Source of the DNA: Cytophagales bacterium
GTDB lineage: Bacteria; Bacteroidota; Bacteroidia; Cytophagales; Thermoflexibacteraceae
NCBI GenBank assembly: GCA_013299115.1
Contig: JAAFKA010000017.1
Location: 1 to 64,000, forward strand
Direction of reading: 5' to 3'
DNA length: 64,000 nucleotides
Numbering within the stretch: the stretch's first letter is position 1; each line of letters starts with the position of its first letter. Shown piece after piece: positions 42,786 through 52,100 of this stretch. Both the position numbers and the translations under genes were made by a program. The notes below the pieces were generated by a model. That model ran no database searches. It had not been told where the DNA came from and saw only the letters and a list, made by a program, of their open reading frames with translations.

Positions 42786-44099
42786 ATGAAAACCCCGACC
42801 TATCACATTTTTCTTAGCTTTGCAGACGAGGACAAAGATTTTGCTTTGGCTTTGTGCAAACTGTTGGAGGCAAACCAAATTTCGGTTTGGTGCAGTGCCA
42901 CCCACGTACCCGCAGGGGCAGATATTCACGCAGCGGTGAGCAAAGCCTTGCCTGTTTGCGAATATTTTTTGCCCTTGATAAGCAAAAGTTATAACCGAGC
43001 ATGGCACGAAAAAGAGTTTCATAGTGCCAGCCACAACCGCCACAATGATTGCATAATTCCTGTGTTGTATCAAACCAATTACAACATCATAGAACAAAAT
43101 ATGCACCTATTTTCTCTCATTTCGTCTATTCGGGCATTGGAAGCTACTGACGATACTATTGAGGAAGTTGCACAAAAAATTATAGCAAAAATCAATACTA
43201 CGTTGGCAAGGGGCGAAGCCAGTGCTGCCAACAACATCGACAAGCGTAGAGATTCAAACAAAAGCATTACTTCTTTCAAAACTTTGATTTCAGAAAAAGT
43301 TTTGCATAGCAAGTTGGCACAAATCGTTGTTTTTATGTCCTTGTTCTCTCTTTCTACCAAGTCTATTTATGATTATGTGGCAAGCAAAGAGGAGGAAAGA
43401 CAAATTGCAAAAGCCCAAAAAATAAAGCAAGAACAAATTGCAACCTTGACAGATACCTTAGTGTTGGCAGAGCAAGCTGTGGTGGAGAAAATAGGGTTTG
43501 AAACGGAGGACAATAACGAACTGAAGTCCGTTCTACAGCCAAACGGACTAAAGTCCGTTCTACAGCCAAACGGACTGAAGTCCGTTCTACAGCTAAACGG
43601 ACTAAAGTCCGTTCTACAGCCAAACGGACTGAAGTCCGATGTACAGCAAGATGATAAATTTGCTTTGAAAATACGAAGTGTAGTAGCAAAAAAACAAAGT
43701 AATGGACTACCTATTTTGCACTTTACTATTGTAAATAAAGGCAAAAAATCTGTATTTTTCAATTCTCTTATTTTGGAGGTATCGGAGAGTAGAGGCACAG
43801 AGTTTAAAGAAGTGTTGGGCAAGGAAATTGAAACCATTGGCATCTGGGAAGTACCCATTTTGGCAAGCAATGAAAACATACGTTACAAGCACAAAATAAC
43901 CAAATCTCCCAGCAAATTGGTAGAGCCTAACCAAACAGTGGAGTTAAGTGTGGTTTTGTATAGAGAGCAAAACGGCAAAAGAGTAACACCCGAAGAGGGC
44001 AGAGTGATGCAGATTACGTTTTTGAGTAGTGAAAATTTGCAAGCAAGTTCACGAGATTTCTATTTTGAGAAGAACGGAGATTTTGTTTATGATGAGTAG
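42786..44099 (+). CDS. Membrane-anchored TIR-domain protein
   Basis: 437 residues. TIR domain about 5-140: FLSFADEDKDFALALCKLL, then the BB-loop area, and AWHEKEFHSA with the WxxxE-type Glu of TIR NADases. A TM segment about 178-196 (LAQIVVFMSLFSLSTKSIY), a coiled-coil stretch, then about 245-290 a run of five nine-residue repeats (LKSVLQPNG type) made by a DNA palindrome, and a C-terminal Ig-like beta domain about 300-437. Bacterial TIR proteins deplete NAD+ or make cyclic ADP-ribose signals during phage defence; here that role is inferred. Confidence 0.85.
   Translation: MKTPTYHIFLSFADEDKDFALALCKLLEANQISVWCSATHVPAGADIHAAVSKALPVCEYFLPLISKSYNRAWHEKEFHSASHNRHNDCIIPVLYQTNYNIIEQNMHLFSLISSIRALEATDDTIEEVAQKIIAKINTTLARGEASAANNIDKRRDSNKSITSFKTLISEKVLHSKLAQIVVFMSLFSLSTKSIYDYVASKEEERQIAKAQKIKQEQIATLTDTLVLAEQAVVEKIGFETEDNNELKSVLQPNGLKSVLQPNGLKSVLQLNGLKSVLQPNGLKSDVQQDDKFALKIRSVVAKKQSNGLPILHFTIVNKGKKSVFFNSLILEVSESRGTEFKEVLGKEIETIGIWEVPILASNENIRYKHKITKSPSKLVEPNQTVELSVVLYREQNGKRVTPEEGRVMQITFLSSENLQASSRDFYFEKNGDFVYDE
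43521..43648 (+). repeat. 27-nt tandem repeat of a palindrome inside the TIR gene
   Basis: Units start at 43521, 43548, 43575, 43602 and 43629 (last one partial and diverged), each CTRAAGTCCGTTCTACAG followed by CCAAACGGA. Units 1, 3 and 5 have CTG, units 2 and 4 CTA. The length is a multiple of three, so expansion keeps the frame. The reverse strand is also open through the array. Confidence 0.93.
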
Positions 44100-44105
44100 C
44101 TGTAT

Positions 44106-44209
44106 ATTCGCCTTTAGGCGAATGTTTTTGCAGTGTTGTGCTTTCGGTTGTAGCAACCGAAAGCACGCAAGCTGAAAGCACAAAACTGTATATTTGCCTT
44201 TAGGCGAAT
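44106..44209. repeat. Palindromes between the TIR and CHAT genes (families D, E, D)
   Basis: ATTCGCCTTTAGGCGAAT (44106-44123), GTGCTTTCGGTTGTAGCAAC and complement (44138-44166), ATTTGCCTTTAGGCGAAT (44192-44209). They separate convergent genes and may help end transcription. Confidence 0.75.
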
Positions 44210-44214
44210 GTTTT

Positions 44215-46824
44215 TTACTCTCCTATCATCACAAAAGCCCCCCAATAGTAGGGGTGGCTATAGTCTTTATTTTCTGATATTTTTGCTCGAACAGTTGCTT
44301 GTGCAGCTAACAAAGCTTGCTTTTTGTTTCCTGTTTTAAGCCAATTTGTATAGAAAATAGACATAAAATCTTGGGTGGCTAAATCATTTACTTCCCATAA
44401 AGACATCATAATTGCTTTTGCCCCTGCCACCTTAAAGCCTCTTTGCAACCCATAAACTCCTTCGCCGCTGCTCACTTCGCCCAACCCTGTTTGACAGGCA
44501 GACAAGACGACTAAATCTGTGTTGTCTAAGTTTAAGGTGCTGGCTTCGTAGGCTGTCAATACGCCGTCTTCTGCATTTGTATTGCTGAGGTCGTTTACGC
44601 CTGCTAAGACAATGCCTGAACTCAACATTTCATTACTTTTATTGGTGCTGTTCAATACAAAATAACCATGTGTAGCAATATGTAAAATTTTGGGGCTATT
44701 TGTAGCTTTTAATTGTTCTTCTGCTGCATCTATTTCCAAAAACAAGCCTATTTTGTACTTTTCTTTCTCCAAAAACGTAGCAATTTCTTTTACTTCGGTT
44801 GCTGTGCCTGGCAAAGTTTTAAAGTTTATATTTTTGATACCTACGAAAATGTCTAAATTTTTATCTTCTTCCCAATCATTTTCTTTCCTTTTCTGCTGTT
44901 GTTTAGTTCTTTTGTAATTTGGTTTGCCAAAAAGTTCAGCAGTTTTTTTAGGATTAGACGTATTATTTTGGAAAATATCTTTCAAATTGCCAATCATCGT
45001 CATACTAATCTCCTCTCCCAAAAATTGTTTAGTTTCTGGATTCTGTAATGTATTTAAACTTAGTCGATGATAGATACCATCGGGACAGAAATAAACTTTT
45101 TTTGCACCTTTGAGGGATGATAGAAAAGGTTTCCAAAAAATATTGTAAAAACTTTTGGTATCTTTCAAATTCATAATACTATCATTATAAGCTTTTAAGG
45201 CACTTTCCAATAACCTATTTTTGCCTAAATTTATTACTTGCAAATCACTTTTGCCAATAAACATTGCCAAATAGCTGCTGTCTGCCTCTATATTTATGAT
45301 TTCTATTGCCACTTCATCTGCCTTTAACTGATTTTGTAGGTCTTGATAAGTGTAATTTTTTGGGCTGAAAGCCTTAGCAAAATCTATGGAGGTTATTGCC
45401 AAAGCTCTTTCTATTTCATTTGCTTCGTTTTCCAATTTGGCAATATCAATTCTTTTTCTCTTTCTTTCTATAATAGACAAATTATAGGCTTTGGCAATAT
45501 TATTTTTCAGTAATTGCCAACTTTCAAAGTTATTTATCAAGGTTGTATTTTTACTTGTCAAAATACGTTTTTTCATTTTCTGTGTTTCGCCTAATAGCAT
45601 AGCTTTGGTTTGCAGTTGGAGATTTACCAAATTTTGTAAGAGAATTTGCAGGTTATAGTCTGGTTGTTTTTGTATGATTTCTGCAATAAAACTGTGATAA
45701 TTTTCAAAATAATGTTGCTCAGCTGCCAAGTATTGTCTTTTCTCCTGCTCACTCAAATTGATAAAACTACTTTGAATATGTTTTATTTTTATGTTTATCG
45801 ATTCTACCCACAAAGGTTCTGCCTTCGCATACAAACCTTGACGAGCATACAACAGTCCTAAACCATTGCATAACATAGCATAGTCGGGGTGTTCTTGTCC
45901 AACTGTTTGCAGATAAATAGCCTTTACTTTTATAAATAACTTCTCAGCCTTGTCATATACATCTTGTTCAAAATATAAGACTCCCAAATTGTAACAGAAA
46001 GTTGCATAATCTGCATGGTCTTCTCCATAATTTGTGGAGTAATTTGCTAACACCTCTTCGTATAATGGATAGGCTTGGTCATATTTTTTTTTCAATACAT
46101 ATAGATTTGCCAAATTATTACAAGCCAAAGCATAGTCCATGTCGTTTTTGCCCAATACCTTCAAATAAATTGCTTTTGCCTCTATAAACCAGAATTCAGC
46201 TTTATTATACAGTTCTTGTTCCTGATATGAGGTAGCTAAACCTTCACAAACTCGAGCATAAATTACATCTTTTTGTGAATTATTGATACAAACTTCCTTA
46301 GCCTCTAAAAATAAAGGTACAGCCTGCGCATATAAACCTTGACTATTGTATAAGGTGGCTAAGTTGGCACAAGATAAACCATAGTCTTGATGCTTTTTGC
46401 CCAATACTTTCAATCGTATTTCCTTTGCCTCTTTGTATAAAGGCTCTGCCTTATGATAAATTGTTTTTTCGTGGTATAAAGCTGCCAAATTATCACAAGA
46501 TTCTGCATAGCCCAACGAGTCTTGTGGGAGTATCTCAAAATGTATTTCTTTTGCCTCAATATGTAGTTTTTCGGCTTTATCATATAAATCTTGAATTCTG
46601 TACACAACAGCCAAATTGTTACAGACACTGGCGTAGTTGCTGTGTTTTTTCCCAAATTCTTTTTCAGCAGCCATTTTTGCTTTTTCAAAGACCTTTATGG
46701 CTTCGTCATAGTTTCCCGATGTATAAAGTTGCTGACCTTGCTCATTTAGCGCTGCCCAACTTATTTGTGCATACCCACCCATGCACACACACAAGAAAGA
46801 GAAAATCAACATTACAGTTTTCAT
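44215..46824 (-). CDS. Exported TPR-repeat protein with CHAT protease domain
   Basis: 869 residues from MKTVMLIFSFLCVCMGGYAQ, a signal peptide; 11 upstream codons are possible. Residues about 15-350 hold about eight 42-residue TPR units of kinesin-light-chain type (pattern LATLYNSQGLYAQAVPLFLEA). The C-terminal CHAT (caspase/separase-like) domain has the catalytic His in HIATHGYF and Cys in LSACQTGLG, with SLWEVND and YYWGAFVMIG at its end. TPR-CHAT proteases are used as effectors (for example with type III-E CRISPR), but a signal peptide places this one outside the cytosol. Convergent to the TIR gene. Confidence 0.9.
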   Translation of the reverse strand: MKTVMLIFSFLCVCMGGYAQISWAALNEQGQQLYTSGNYDEAIKVFEKAKMAAEKEFGKKHSNYASVCNNLAVVYRIQDLYDKAEKLHIEAKEIHFEILPQDSLGYAESCDNLAALYHEKTIYHKAEPLYKEAKEIRLKVLGKKHQDYGLSCANLATLYNSQGLYAQAVPLFLEAKEVCINNSQKDVIYARVCEGLATSYQEQELYNKAEFWFIEAKAIYLKVLGKNDMDYALACNNLANLYVLKKKYDQAYPLYEEVLANYSTNYGEDHADYATFCYNLGVLYFEQDVYDKAEKLFIKVKAIYLQTVGQEHPDYAMLCNGLGLLYARQGLYAKAEPLWVESINIKIKHIQSSFINLSEQEKRQYLAAEQHYFENYHSFIAEIIQKQPDYNLQILLQNLVNLQLQTKAMLLGETQKMKKRILTSKNTTLINNFESWQLLKNNIAKAYNLSIIERKRKRIDIAKLENEANEIERALAITSIDFAKAFSPKNYTYQDLQNQLKADEVAIEIINIEADSSYLAMFIGKSDLQVINLGKNRLLESALKAYNDSIMNLKDTKSFYNIFWKPFLSSLKGAKKVYFCPDGIYHRLSLNTLQNPETKQFLGEEISMTMIGNLKDIFQNNTSNPKKTAELFGKPNYKRTKQQQKRKENDWEEDKNLDIFVGIKNINFKTLPGTATEVKEIATFLEKEKYKIGLFLEIDAAEEQLKATNSPKILHIATHGYFVLNSTNKSNEMLSSGIVLAGVNDLSNTNAEDGVLTAYEASTLNLDNTDLVVLSACQTGLGEVSSGEGVYGLQRGFKVAGAKAIMMSLWEVNDLATQDFMSIFYTNWLKTGNKKQALLAAQATVRAKISENKDYSHPYYWGAFVMIGE

Positions 46825-46882
46825 ATTCGCCATGATTTGGTAAAGATTAGTTGCCAAGATAGTAAATTTTGCAAAAAAATAG

Positions 46883-46913
46883 TTGATTGCCTACAAAAAT
46901 GTTTGTATCTTGC
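46883..46913 (+). promoter_or_regulatory. Promoter of dapD
   Basis: TTG (46883-46885), 20-base spacer, TATCTTGC (46906-46913), one mismatch from TAnnTTTG at a variable place; 18 bases before the dapD ATG. Confidence 0.55.
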
Positions 46914-46930
46914 CGTAAAATAAGACCATT

Positions 46931-47752
46931 ATGCTACAAACAGACCTTAAAAAAGCTGTAGAATCTATCTGGGAAAACCGCGAATTACTCAAACTGAAAG
47001 AATACGAGGCAGCTATTCGCCACGTAATCAATGACTTAGATTTAGGCAAATTGCGAGTTGCTGAGCCTGGTTCTTCAGGCTGGCAAGTAAACGAGTGGGT
47101 AAAAAAAGCCGTTATTTTGTATTTTCCCCTGCAACAGATGCGAATAATGGAGGCTGGTATTTTTGAATATCACGACAAGATGCCCCTCAAAAAAGGCTAC
47201 CAAGAATTAGGTGTAAGAGTAGTGCCACCTGCTACGGTGCGTCATGGGGCTTTTGTAAGCAAAGGAGTTATCCTTATGCCTTCTTACACCAACATAGGAG
47301 CATACATAGACAGTGGTACGATGGTGGACACATGGGCTACAGTTGGTAGCTGCGCCCAAATAGGCAAAGACGTACACCTTAGCGGCGGCGTGGGCATTGG
47401 TGGCGTTTTAGAACCTGTGCAGGCAGCACCTGTTATCATAGAAGATGGGGCTTTTATAGGCTCACGTTGCATTGTAGTAGAAGGGGCAAGAGTAGGCAAA
47501 CAAGCCGTTTTGGGTGCAAACGTAGTCATCACAAGCAGCTCAAAAATCATAGATGTTACAGGGGCGGAGCCTGTGGAATACAAAGGTTATGTGCCAGAAA
47601 GGTCAGTTGTTATTCCAGGAAGTTACACCAAACAATTTGCTGCGGGCAGTTACCAAGTGAGTTGTGCCTTGATAATAGGCAAAAGACGAGAAAGTACAGA
47701 CCTCAAAACTTCGCTGAACGAAGCCCTAAGAGAAAATAATGTAGCGGTGTAA
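46931..47752 (+). CDS. dapD: 2,3,4,5-tetrahydropyridine-2,6-dicarboxylate N-succinyltransferase
   Basis: DapD succinylates tetrahydrodipicolinate in lysine and meso-diaminopimelate synthesis. 273 residues, the family length. N-terminal helical domain about 1-95 (SIWENRELLKLKEYEAAIRH), then a left-handed beta helix (VRVVPPATVRHGAFV, IGAYIDSGTMVDTWATVGS, GVLEPVQAAPVIIEDGAFIGSR) and the C-terminal region. Single gene here. Confidence 0.96.
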   Translation: MLQTDLKKAVESIWENRELLKLKEYEAAIRHVINDLDLGKLRVAEPGSSGWQVNEWVKKAVILYFPLQQMRIMEAGIFEYHDKMPLKKGYQELGVRVVPPATVRHGAFVSKGVILMPSYTNIGAYIDSGTMVDTWATVGSCAQIGKDVHLSGGVGIGGVLEPVQAAPVIIEDGAFIGSRCIVVEGARVGKQAVLGANVVITSSSKIIDVTGAEPVEYKGYVPERSVVIPGSYTKQFAAGSYQVSCALIIGKRRESTDLKTSLNEALRENNVAV

Positions 47753-47789
47753 AAAAAATTTTGAGTTTTAAATTTTTAATTACAAGTTT

Positions 47790-47854
47790 TTTTGTCATTC
47801 TGAGCATAGCGAAGAATCTGGGTTAAATTCTTCGATATGCTCAGAATGACAAAA
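47790..47854. repeat. Palindromic repeat of the TCATTCTGAGC type
   Basis: TTTTGTCATTCTGAGCATAG and its near-exact inverse ending AGAATGACAAAA form a long stem with GAAGAATC / AATTCTTC inside. This motif type is widespread in many bacteria. It may also terminate dapD. Confidence 0.85.
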
Positions 47855-47897
47855 TGTACTTTTATTTTATTGCATTACTTGGCAATTTTACTTTGTG

Positions 47898-47936
47898 AAC
47901 TTTGTGTTTTGTGATAACATTCGCCTAAAGGCAAAA
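47898..47936. repeat. Family D repeat with extended flank, copy 1
   Basis: AACTTTGTGTTTTGTGATAA followed by the palindrome ATTCGCCTAAAGGCAAAA. The same about 38-base arrangement recurs at 48330-48368, on the other side of the 90-residue gene. Confidence 0.6.
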
Positions 47937-47951
47937 AAGACATTAACGCAA

Positions 47952-48029
47952 ATGGACATTTTTAGTGATTCTTCCCAAGACTTAATTTCCAATATTTACA
48001 ACTTTTTTAACAACAATTCCAATGAATAG
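47952..48029 (+). CDS. Possible 25-residue leader peptide
   Basis: ATG 47952 to TAG 48027-48029 encodes 25 residues rich in Asn and Ser (ISNIYNFFNNNSNE). Its stop overlaps the ATG of the next gene (48022), so translation could be coupled. No known family. Confidence 0.3.
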   Translation: MDIFSDSSQDLISNIYNFFNNNSNE

Positions 48030-48294
48030 AATATTAGTTTTAATTACCTTATCAGACAATGGCATAGAAACCATAAAAACAACTCCTGAACTTCCTAAAA
48101 AGGAAATGGAGTTTGTCAATCAATGGAAACAAGAAAACATTTTGGAGAGTTTTTTTATTTCGGTAACAAAGAAAGATGCCGTTCTAATATTTCAGAATGT
48201 TGACCAAGCAAAGACTAAGGAACTCATAGAGTCCTTGCCTTATTTTCCTTATATGTCAAAAATTGATTATCACAACTTAAACAAACAGTTTTAA
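48022..48294 (+). CDS. Small conserved hypothetical protein with YCII/ferredoxin-like pattern
   Basis: 90 residues: MNRILVLITLSD (strand), then a helix EMEFVNQWKQENIL, strand ESFFISVTKKDAVLIFQ, a second helix AKTKELIESLPYF and a C-terminal strand. This beta-alpha-beta-beta-alpha-beta order matches YCII or Dabb-type ferredoxin-like domains. No catalytic motif seen. Its ends are bracketed by family D repeats. Confidence 0.7.
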   Translation: MNRILVLITLSDNGIETIKTTPELPKKEMEFVNQWKQENILESFFISVTKKDAVLIFQNVDQAKTKELIESLPYFPYMSKIDYHNLNKQF

Positions 48295-48329
48295 ATCTAA
48301 AAGTTGCTGCGATTATACAGTTTTTTGTA

Positions 48330-48370
48330 AACTTTGTGCTTAGTGATAACATTCGCCTAAAGGCGAATAT
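48330..48370. repeat. Family D repeat with extended flank, copy 2
   Basis: AACTTTGTGCTTAGTGATAA plus ATTCGCCTAAAGGCGAAT (palindrome at 48351-48368), like copy 1 at 47898. Confidence 0.65.
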
Positions 48371-48472
48371 ACAAAAAGATAACCTATCAAATGTTTGCAT
48401 AAAACGGCAAAAAATGTATAGATTTACCAACAATTTACCAAAACGGGCTGTTTTGCATAAAAAGGTATCAAT

Positions 48473-49021
48473 ATGAGCAATATAAAAACAGTTGAAGCCC
48501 CTGCGGGCTACGAAGGACAAGGTTTCTTCGCAACTTCTCTCGATAAAGTGATAGGGTTGGCACGTGCAAATTCTTTGTGGCCCCTGCCCTTCGCCACTTC
48601 TTGTTGCGGAATAGAGTTCATGGCAACTATGGCATCACACTATGATTTGGCACGTTTTGGCTCCGAAAGACCAAGTTTTTCGCCTCGCCAAGCAGATTTG
48701 TTAATGGTCATGGGTACGATTGCCAAAAAAATGGGACCCATTGTCAAGCAAGTGTATGAGCAAATGGCAGAGCCTCGTTGGGTAATTGCCGTAGGTGCTT
48801 GTGCTTCGAGTGGTGGTATTTTCGATACCTACAGCGTATTGCAAGGCATAGACAGAGTAGTACCCGTAGATGTCTATGTGCCAGGTTGTCCGCCAAGACC
48901 AGAGCAAATTATAGAAGGACTGATGAAAATTCAGGAATTGGCAAAAAACGAATCACTTCGCCGTCGAAATTCAGAGGAATACAAACAGCTTATGGCTTCT
49001 TATGGTATTTCGGTTTCGTAG
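48473..49021 (+). CDS. nuoB: NADH-quinone oxidoreductase subunit B
   Basis: NuoB carries the N2 [4Fe-4S] cluster next to the quinone site of complex I. Tandem Cys in SCCGIEFM, Cys in GACASSGG and CPPRPE are the N2 ligands. 182 residues is usual. Complex I genes are normally a 10-14-gene nuo operon; here nuoB is alone between a small unknown gene and the T9SS giant, with repeats on its left and a terminator on its right. Confidence 0.97.
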   Translation: MSNIKTVEAPAGYEGQGFFATSLDKVIGLARANSLWPLPFATSCCGIEFMATMASHYDLARFGSERPSFSPRQADLLMVMGTIAKKMGPIVKQVYEQMAEPRWVIAVGACASSGGIFDTYSVLQGIDRVVPVDVYVPGCPPRPEQIIEGLMKIQELAKNESLRRRNSEEYKQLMASYGISVS

Positions 49022-49085
49022 CCCAAAAAAAGTTTAGCTTTGGATAAAGAAAAAAGCCCCAGCATAGTACAAAAAATAAGGAAAA

Positions 49086-49115
49086 ACAGGGTAGCTTTTG
49101 AACAGCCTACCCTGT
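49086..49115. terminator. Bidirectional terminator between nuoB and the T9SS protein gene
   Basis: ACAGGGTAG (49086-49094) pairs with CTACCCTGT (49107-49115), with flanking A and T tracts. Confidence 0.85.
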
Positions 49116-49132
49116 AAGTTTTTTTTAATCTT

Positions 49133-52100
49133 CTACTGTTTCACTATTTTTCTTGTAATTTTTTGGTTGCCTATTTGCAAAGTGAGCAAATAAGTACCAG
49201 GTGCCAATTTGCCCATGTTGATAGCTAATTGCCCTCCGTTGTTTTCGTAAGCCTGTGGTGCTACGATAACTCTGCCCATAAGGTCTGTTACAGCCACCTC
49301 AACAGTTTTTGCTTCTGTTTTGCCCAAATTGACGTTTACAGTTTCTTGGGTTGGGTTAGGATACACCGTAACATCGTCTGCTGATAAGTTGGTTTTACCT
49401 GCTATCTCTTCAACAGGTAATTCGCCACCTTTTCCACTTCCGCAGAAGTTGCGAAGTTGGAAGGTTTCGCCACCCATTAAGGCACAGAAACCAGCCGAAT
49501 TGCAAGCTGTTTGGGTCAAACGTATGGTGTAGTTGTTGCAAAAAGGAGAAGTAGGAATAAACCAATGCAACAAGCCGTAAGCCTCGTAGGGTGCTAAGTC
49601 CACCAAAATATAAGCCCCACTTTCTAAGACTCTGATAGAACTACCCATGTAAGGAGTAATTCCACTGCCTTGTTGTCCTTGTGCTGTCCATTTGTCGTAA
49701 AGAGTCTGTCCAAGATTGACAATTAAATAGCCTGCGGGACTTTCAAAGAAAGAAGCATTTTTAGAAATAGCTTCTGTCCATGTAAATTTGGTGATAAGAG
49801 GCAAACAATATAATTTGTCTGTATTGTTGCTGCTTTCTTCTTTGCCAGCCACTTTTGTAAACCAAGAACTTGTTACGCAAGTAGTACGTGCAATAACGCC
49901 AGCCTGTAAAGTGCCATTACCACCTTTTTCTTTGGTAAGAATGGTAATGTTTTGCCAAAATACGTTGTTGTTGCACACCACGTTGTTGCCTAAGTTTGTT
50001 GTTTCTTTTGGCAAACTTTGTGTTCTGCACACCCCATCAGCAGGTTGTTCTATACGAGCCAACAAGCAGAAGTGATGATTTTGCACATATTCTCCCTCAT
50101 AAAAACAATTTGCATAATCATTTGGGTTGGGGAAAGTCCAAGCAAAACGATAGACTCTGGTTTCGTTTACGCCTTGTGTAATATCGCCATTGGTTACTAC
50201 ATTGCCATTGTCATCGACAATCGTAGTCGTGATTTCGCCACCTACGGGCGTTGTGCCGTTGTTGCACATTCCGTTAGTCCAGTTGTTTGGCCAGAACAAG
50301 CCTGTGGAGGCTGCTGCCCAATACAAACGCAATTTGCCTGCATCGGCTGCTGTACCTCTGTTGCGTACACGCACATACACATAGTTGGTGCCGCCTACTA
50401 CTGGGGCTTGGTCTGTGTCGTCATTGAAGGCATTGGGGCTGGGATTCAACCAAATATCAGGACTTTCCCAAGGGTTTTCGGAAGTGCTGCACTCTGTACC
50501 GTCATCATTGGGGTCGTCTTGTCCCCATAAATCTCCACCGCAGATGGGCAAAGAAGGAATAGTAACCGAACAAGAGTCGGCTGTGTAGTTGCAAGTATTT
50601 TGCAGACGGACTGCATATTGGTAGCTTACCCCTGCCGAAGTGGGGTTGGTGTCTATGATTTGGTAAGGCAAGCCTGTGATGGTGGCTGTGAAATTTTGCC
50701 CTGCGGGTTGTCTGTTCACAAAAACAGTCAAAGGATTGGCAGGTGATGGGGCAATGCCTGTGAAGGTCAAAGGAATAATCACTTGTCCGTTTGTAAATTG
50801 TGCCGAATCGCAAACCAAATCTATGGTAGTTTCTGGAATAGTAACAGTTTGATAATTGCTACTTACCACACTTGGATTTTGCGTGATAACTCGCACATAA
50901 TACGTACCTGTGAGTCCCCAAAGTGGCAAGTTAATGGTGTTGCCTGTGGGTTGAGTCTGCAAATTGCGTTGAATAATTAAAGCAGGATTGGAGAAAGGTG
51001 TACCTCCGTTTTGTGGATAGAACTCTACCAAAAAAGTACCTTGACGACAAGTCATAGCAAAATCCACTTGCAAATTGCAAGGCTGGGCAGTGGCAAGGGC
51101 TGCGGTAGTGCTAAGCGTTGGTGTGCAAGGGACATTGATTACATAAATACCCGAACCATAGCTCACATTACAAAGCTGATTATTCCAGTTACTAAACCAT
51201 ATATTGACGGCTACTATTTCATATCTTCCTGTTTGGGTAGGGCTGATGTTAATAGGAAGGTTGTGCGTAGTACTAAAAGAAGTATTGCTTAACTGATAAA
51301 AAGTTTGGTTATAGGAATTGGCAAAACCATTTGCATCGTAGTAGCGAATGGTTACTGTGAAGTCAAACGGCGTAGAAATAGGATTTACATCGTTTAATGA
51401 AACAATGGCTGGCACTGTAACTTGTGTAGTGCCTAAGGGTACTGTAGTGCTGCCACTTCCTACGCTTATATTAGCTGTACCTGTGCAAGCTTTTACATTA
51501 ATTGTATAACTTCCCTCCATTTTTTTACACACATCACCCTGCCAAGTAAAGGTAGCTGCTTCATATACGTATCTTTCACCTGCCAAAGAAGCTGGTACAT
51601 TGTCAGGGTAGGTAGGGCTAACAGAGCCAAAAATGAAACTTTGGGTAGGCAAATTGACAGTACCTAAGTTTTGATTGCTTGCACTAAATTTTGTTCTTTT
51701 TAACCCAAAAGTTACCAAAGTTCCTATGGGAATGTTAGAAATCGTAATGGGTATGTTGATATTCATAGCAGTATTGGCTAATATATCTCGTGAGCCTCCA
51801 CCCACTATGAGTGTGCCTTCGCTGGCGGGCAAGCAACCTGTAATATTGACAGTGTATTGCCCCTGAATAGTTGGGCAATTAATACCTTGTCCTGTAAACA
51901 AATCAACTTCATAAACATATCTTTCGCCTGATGTGGTTGGCGGGTTAATGGTGTTGGTATAAGTAAAACTACCTGAACCAACATAATTTTGCGTAGGTAA
52001 AGTAACTGTGTTGATAGTTGTACCTGCTGCATTGAGTTGAAGTCTTCTAAACCTTACTGTAACCACAGTACTTGCTGCTACATTGGCAATGGTAAAAGGC

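Noticed and set aside
43521-43648. Possible CRISPR-like array
   Set aside because: Units are contiguous 27-mers with no unique spacers, and the region is open and in frame with the TIR gene; it is a tandem repeat, not a CRISPR.
43363-43689. 108-codon minus-strand frame with VRLAVERT repeats
   Set aside because: It is the reverse reading of the in-frame palindrome array in the TIR gene; the plus-strand protein has domain support on both sides.
41780-46857. Type III-E CRISPR (gRAMP with TPR-CHAT)
   Set aside because: No Cas7-11-like gene or CRISPR array is present, and the TPR-CHAT protein carries a signal peptide.
47790-47854. Riboswitch downstream of dapD
   Set aside because: It is a common palindromic TCATTCTGAGC-type repeat located after, not before, the lysine-pathway gene.
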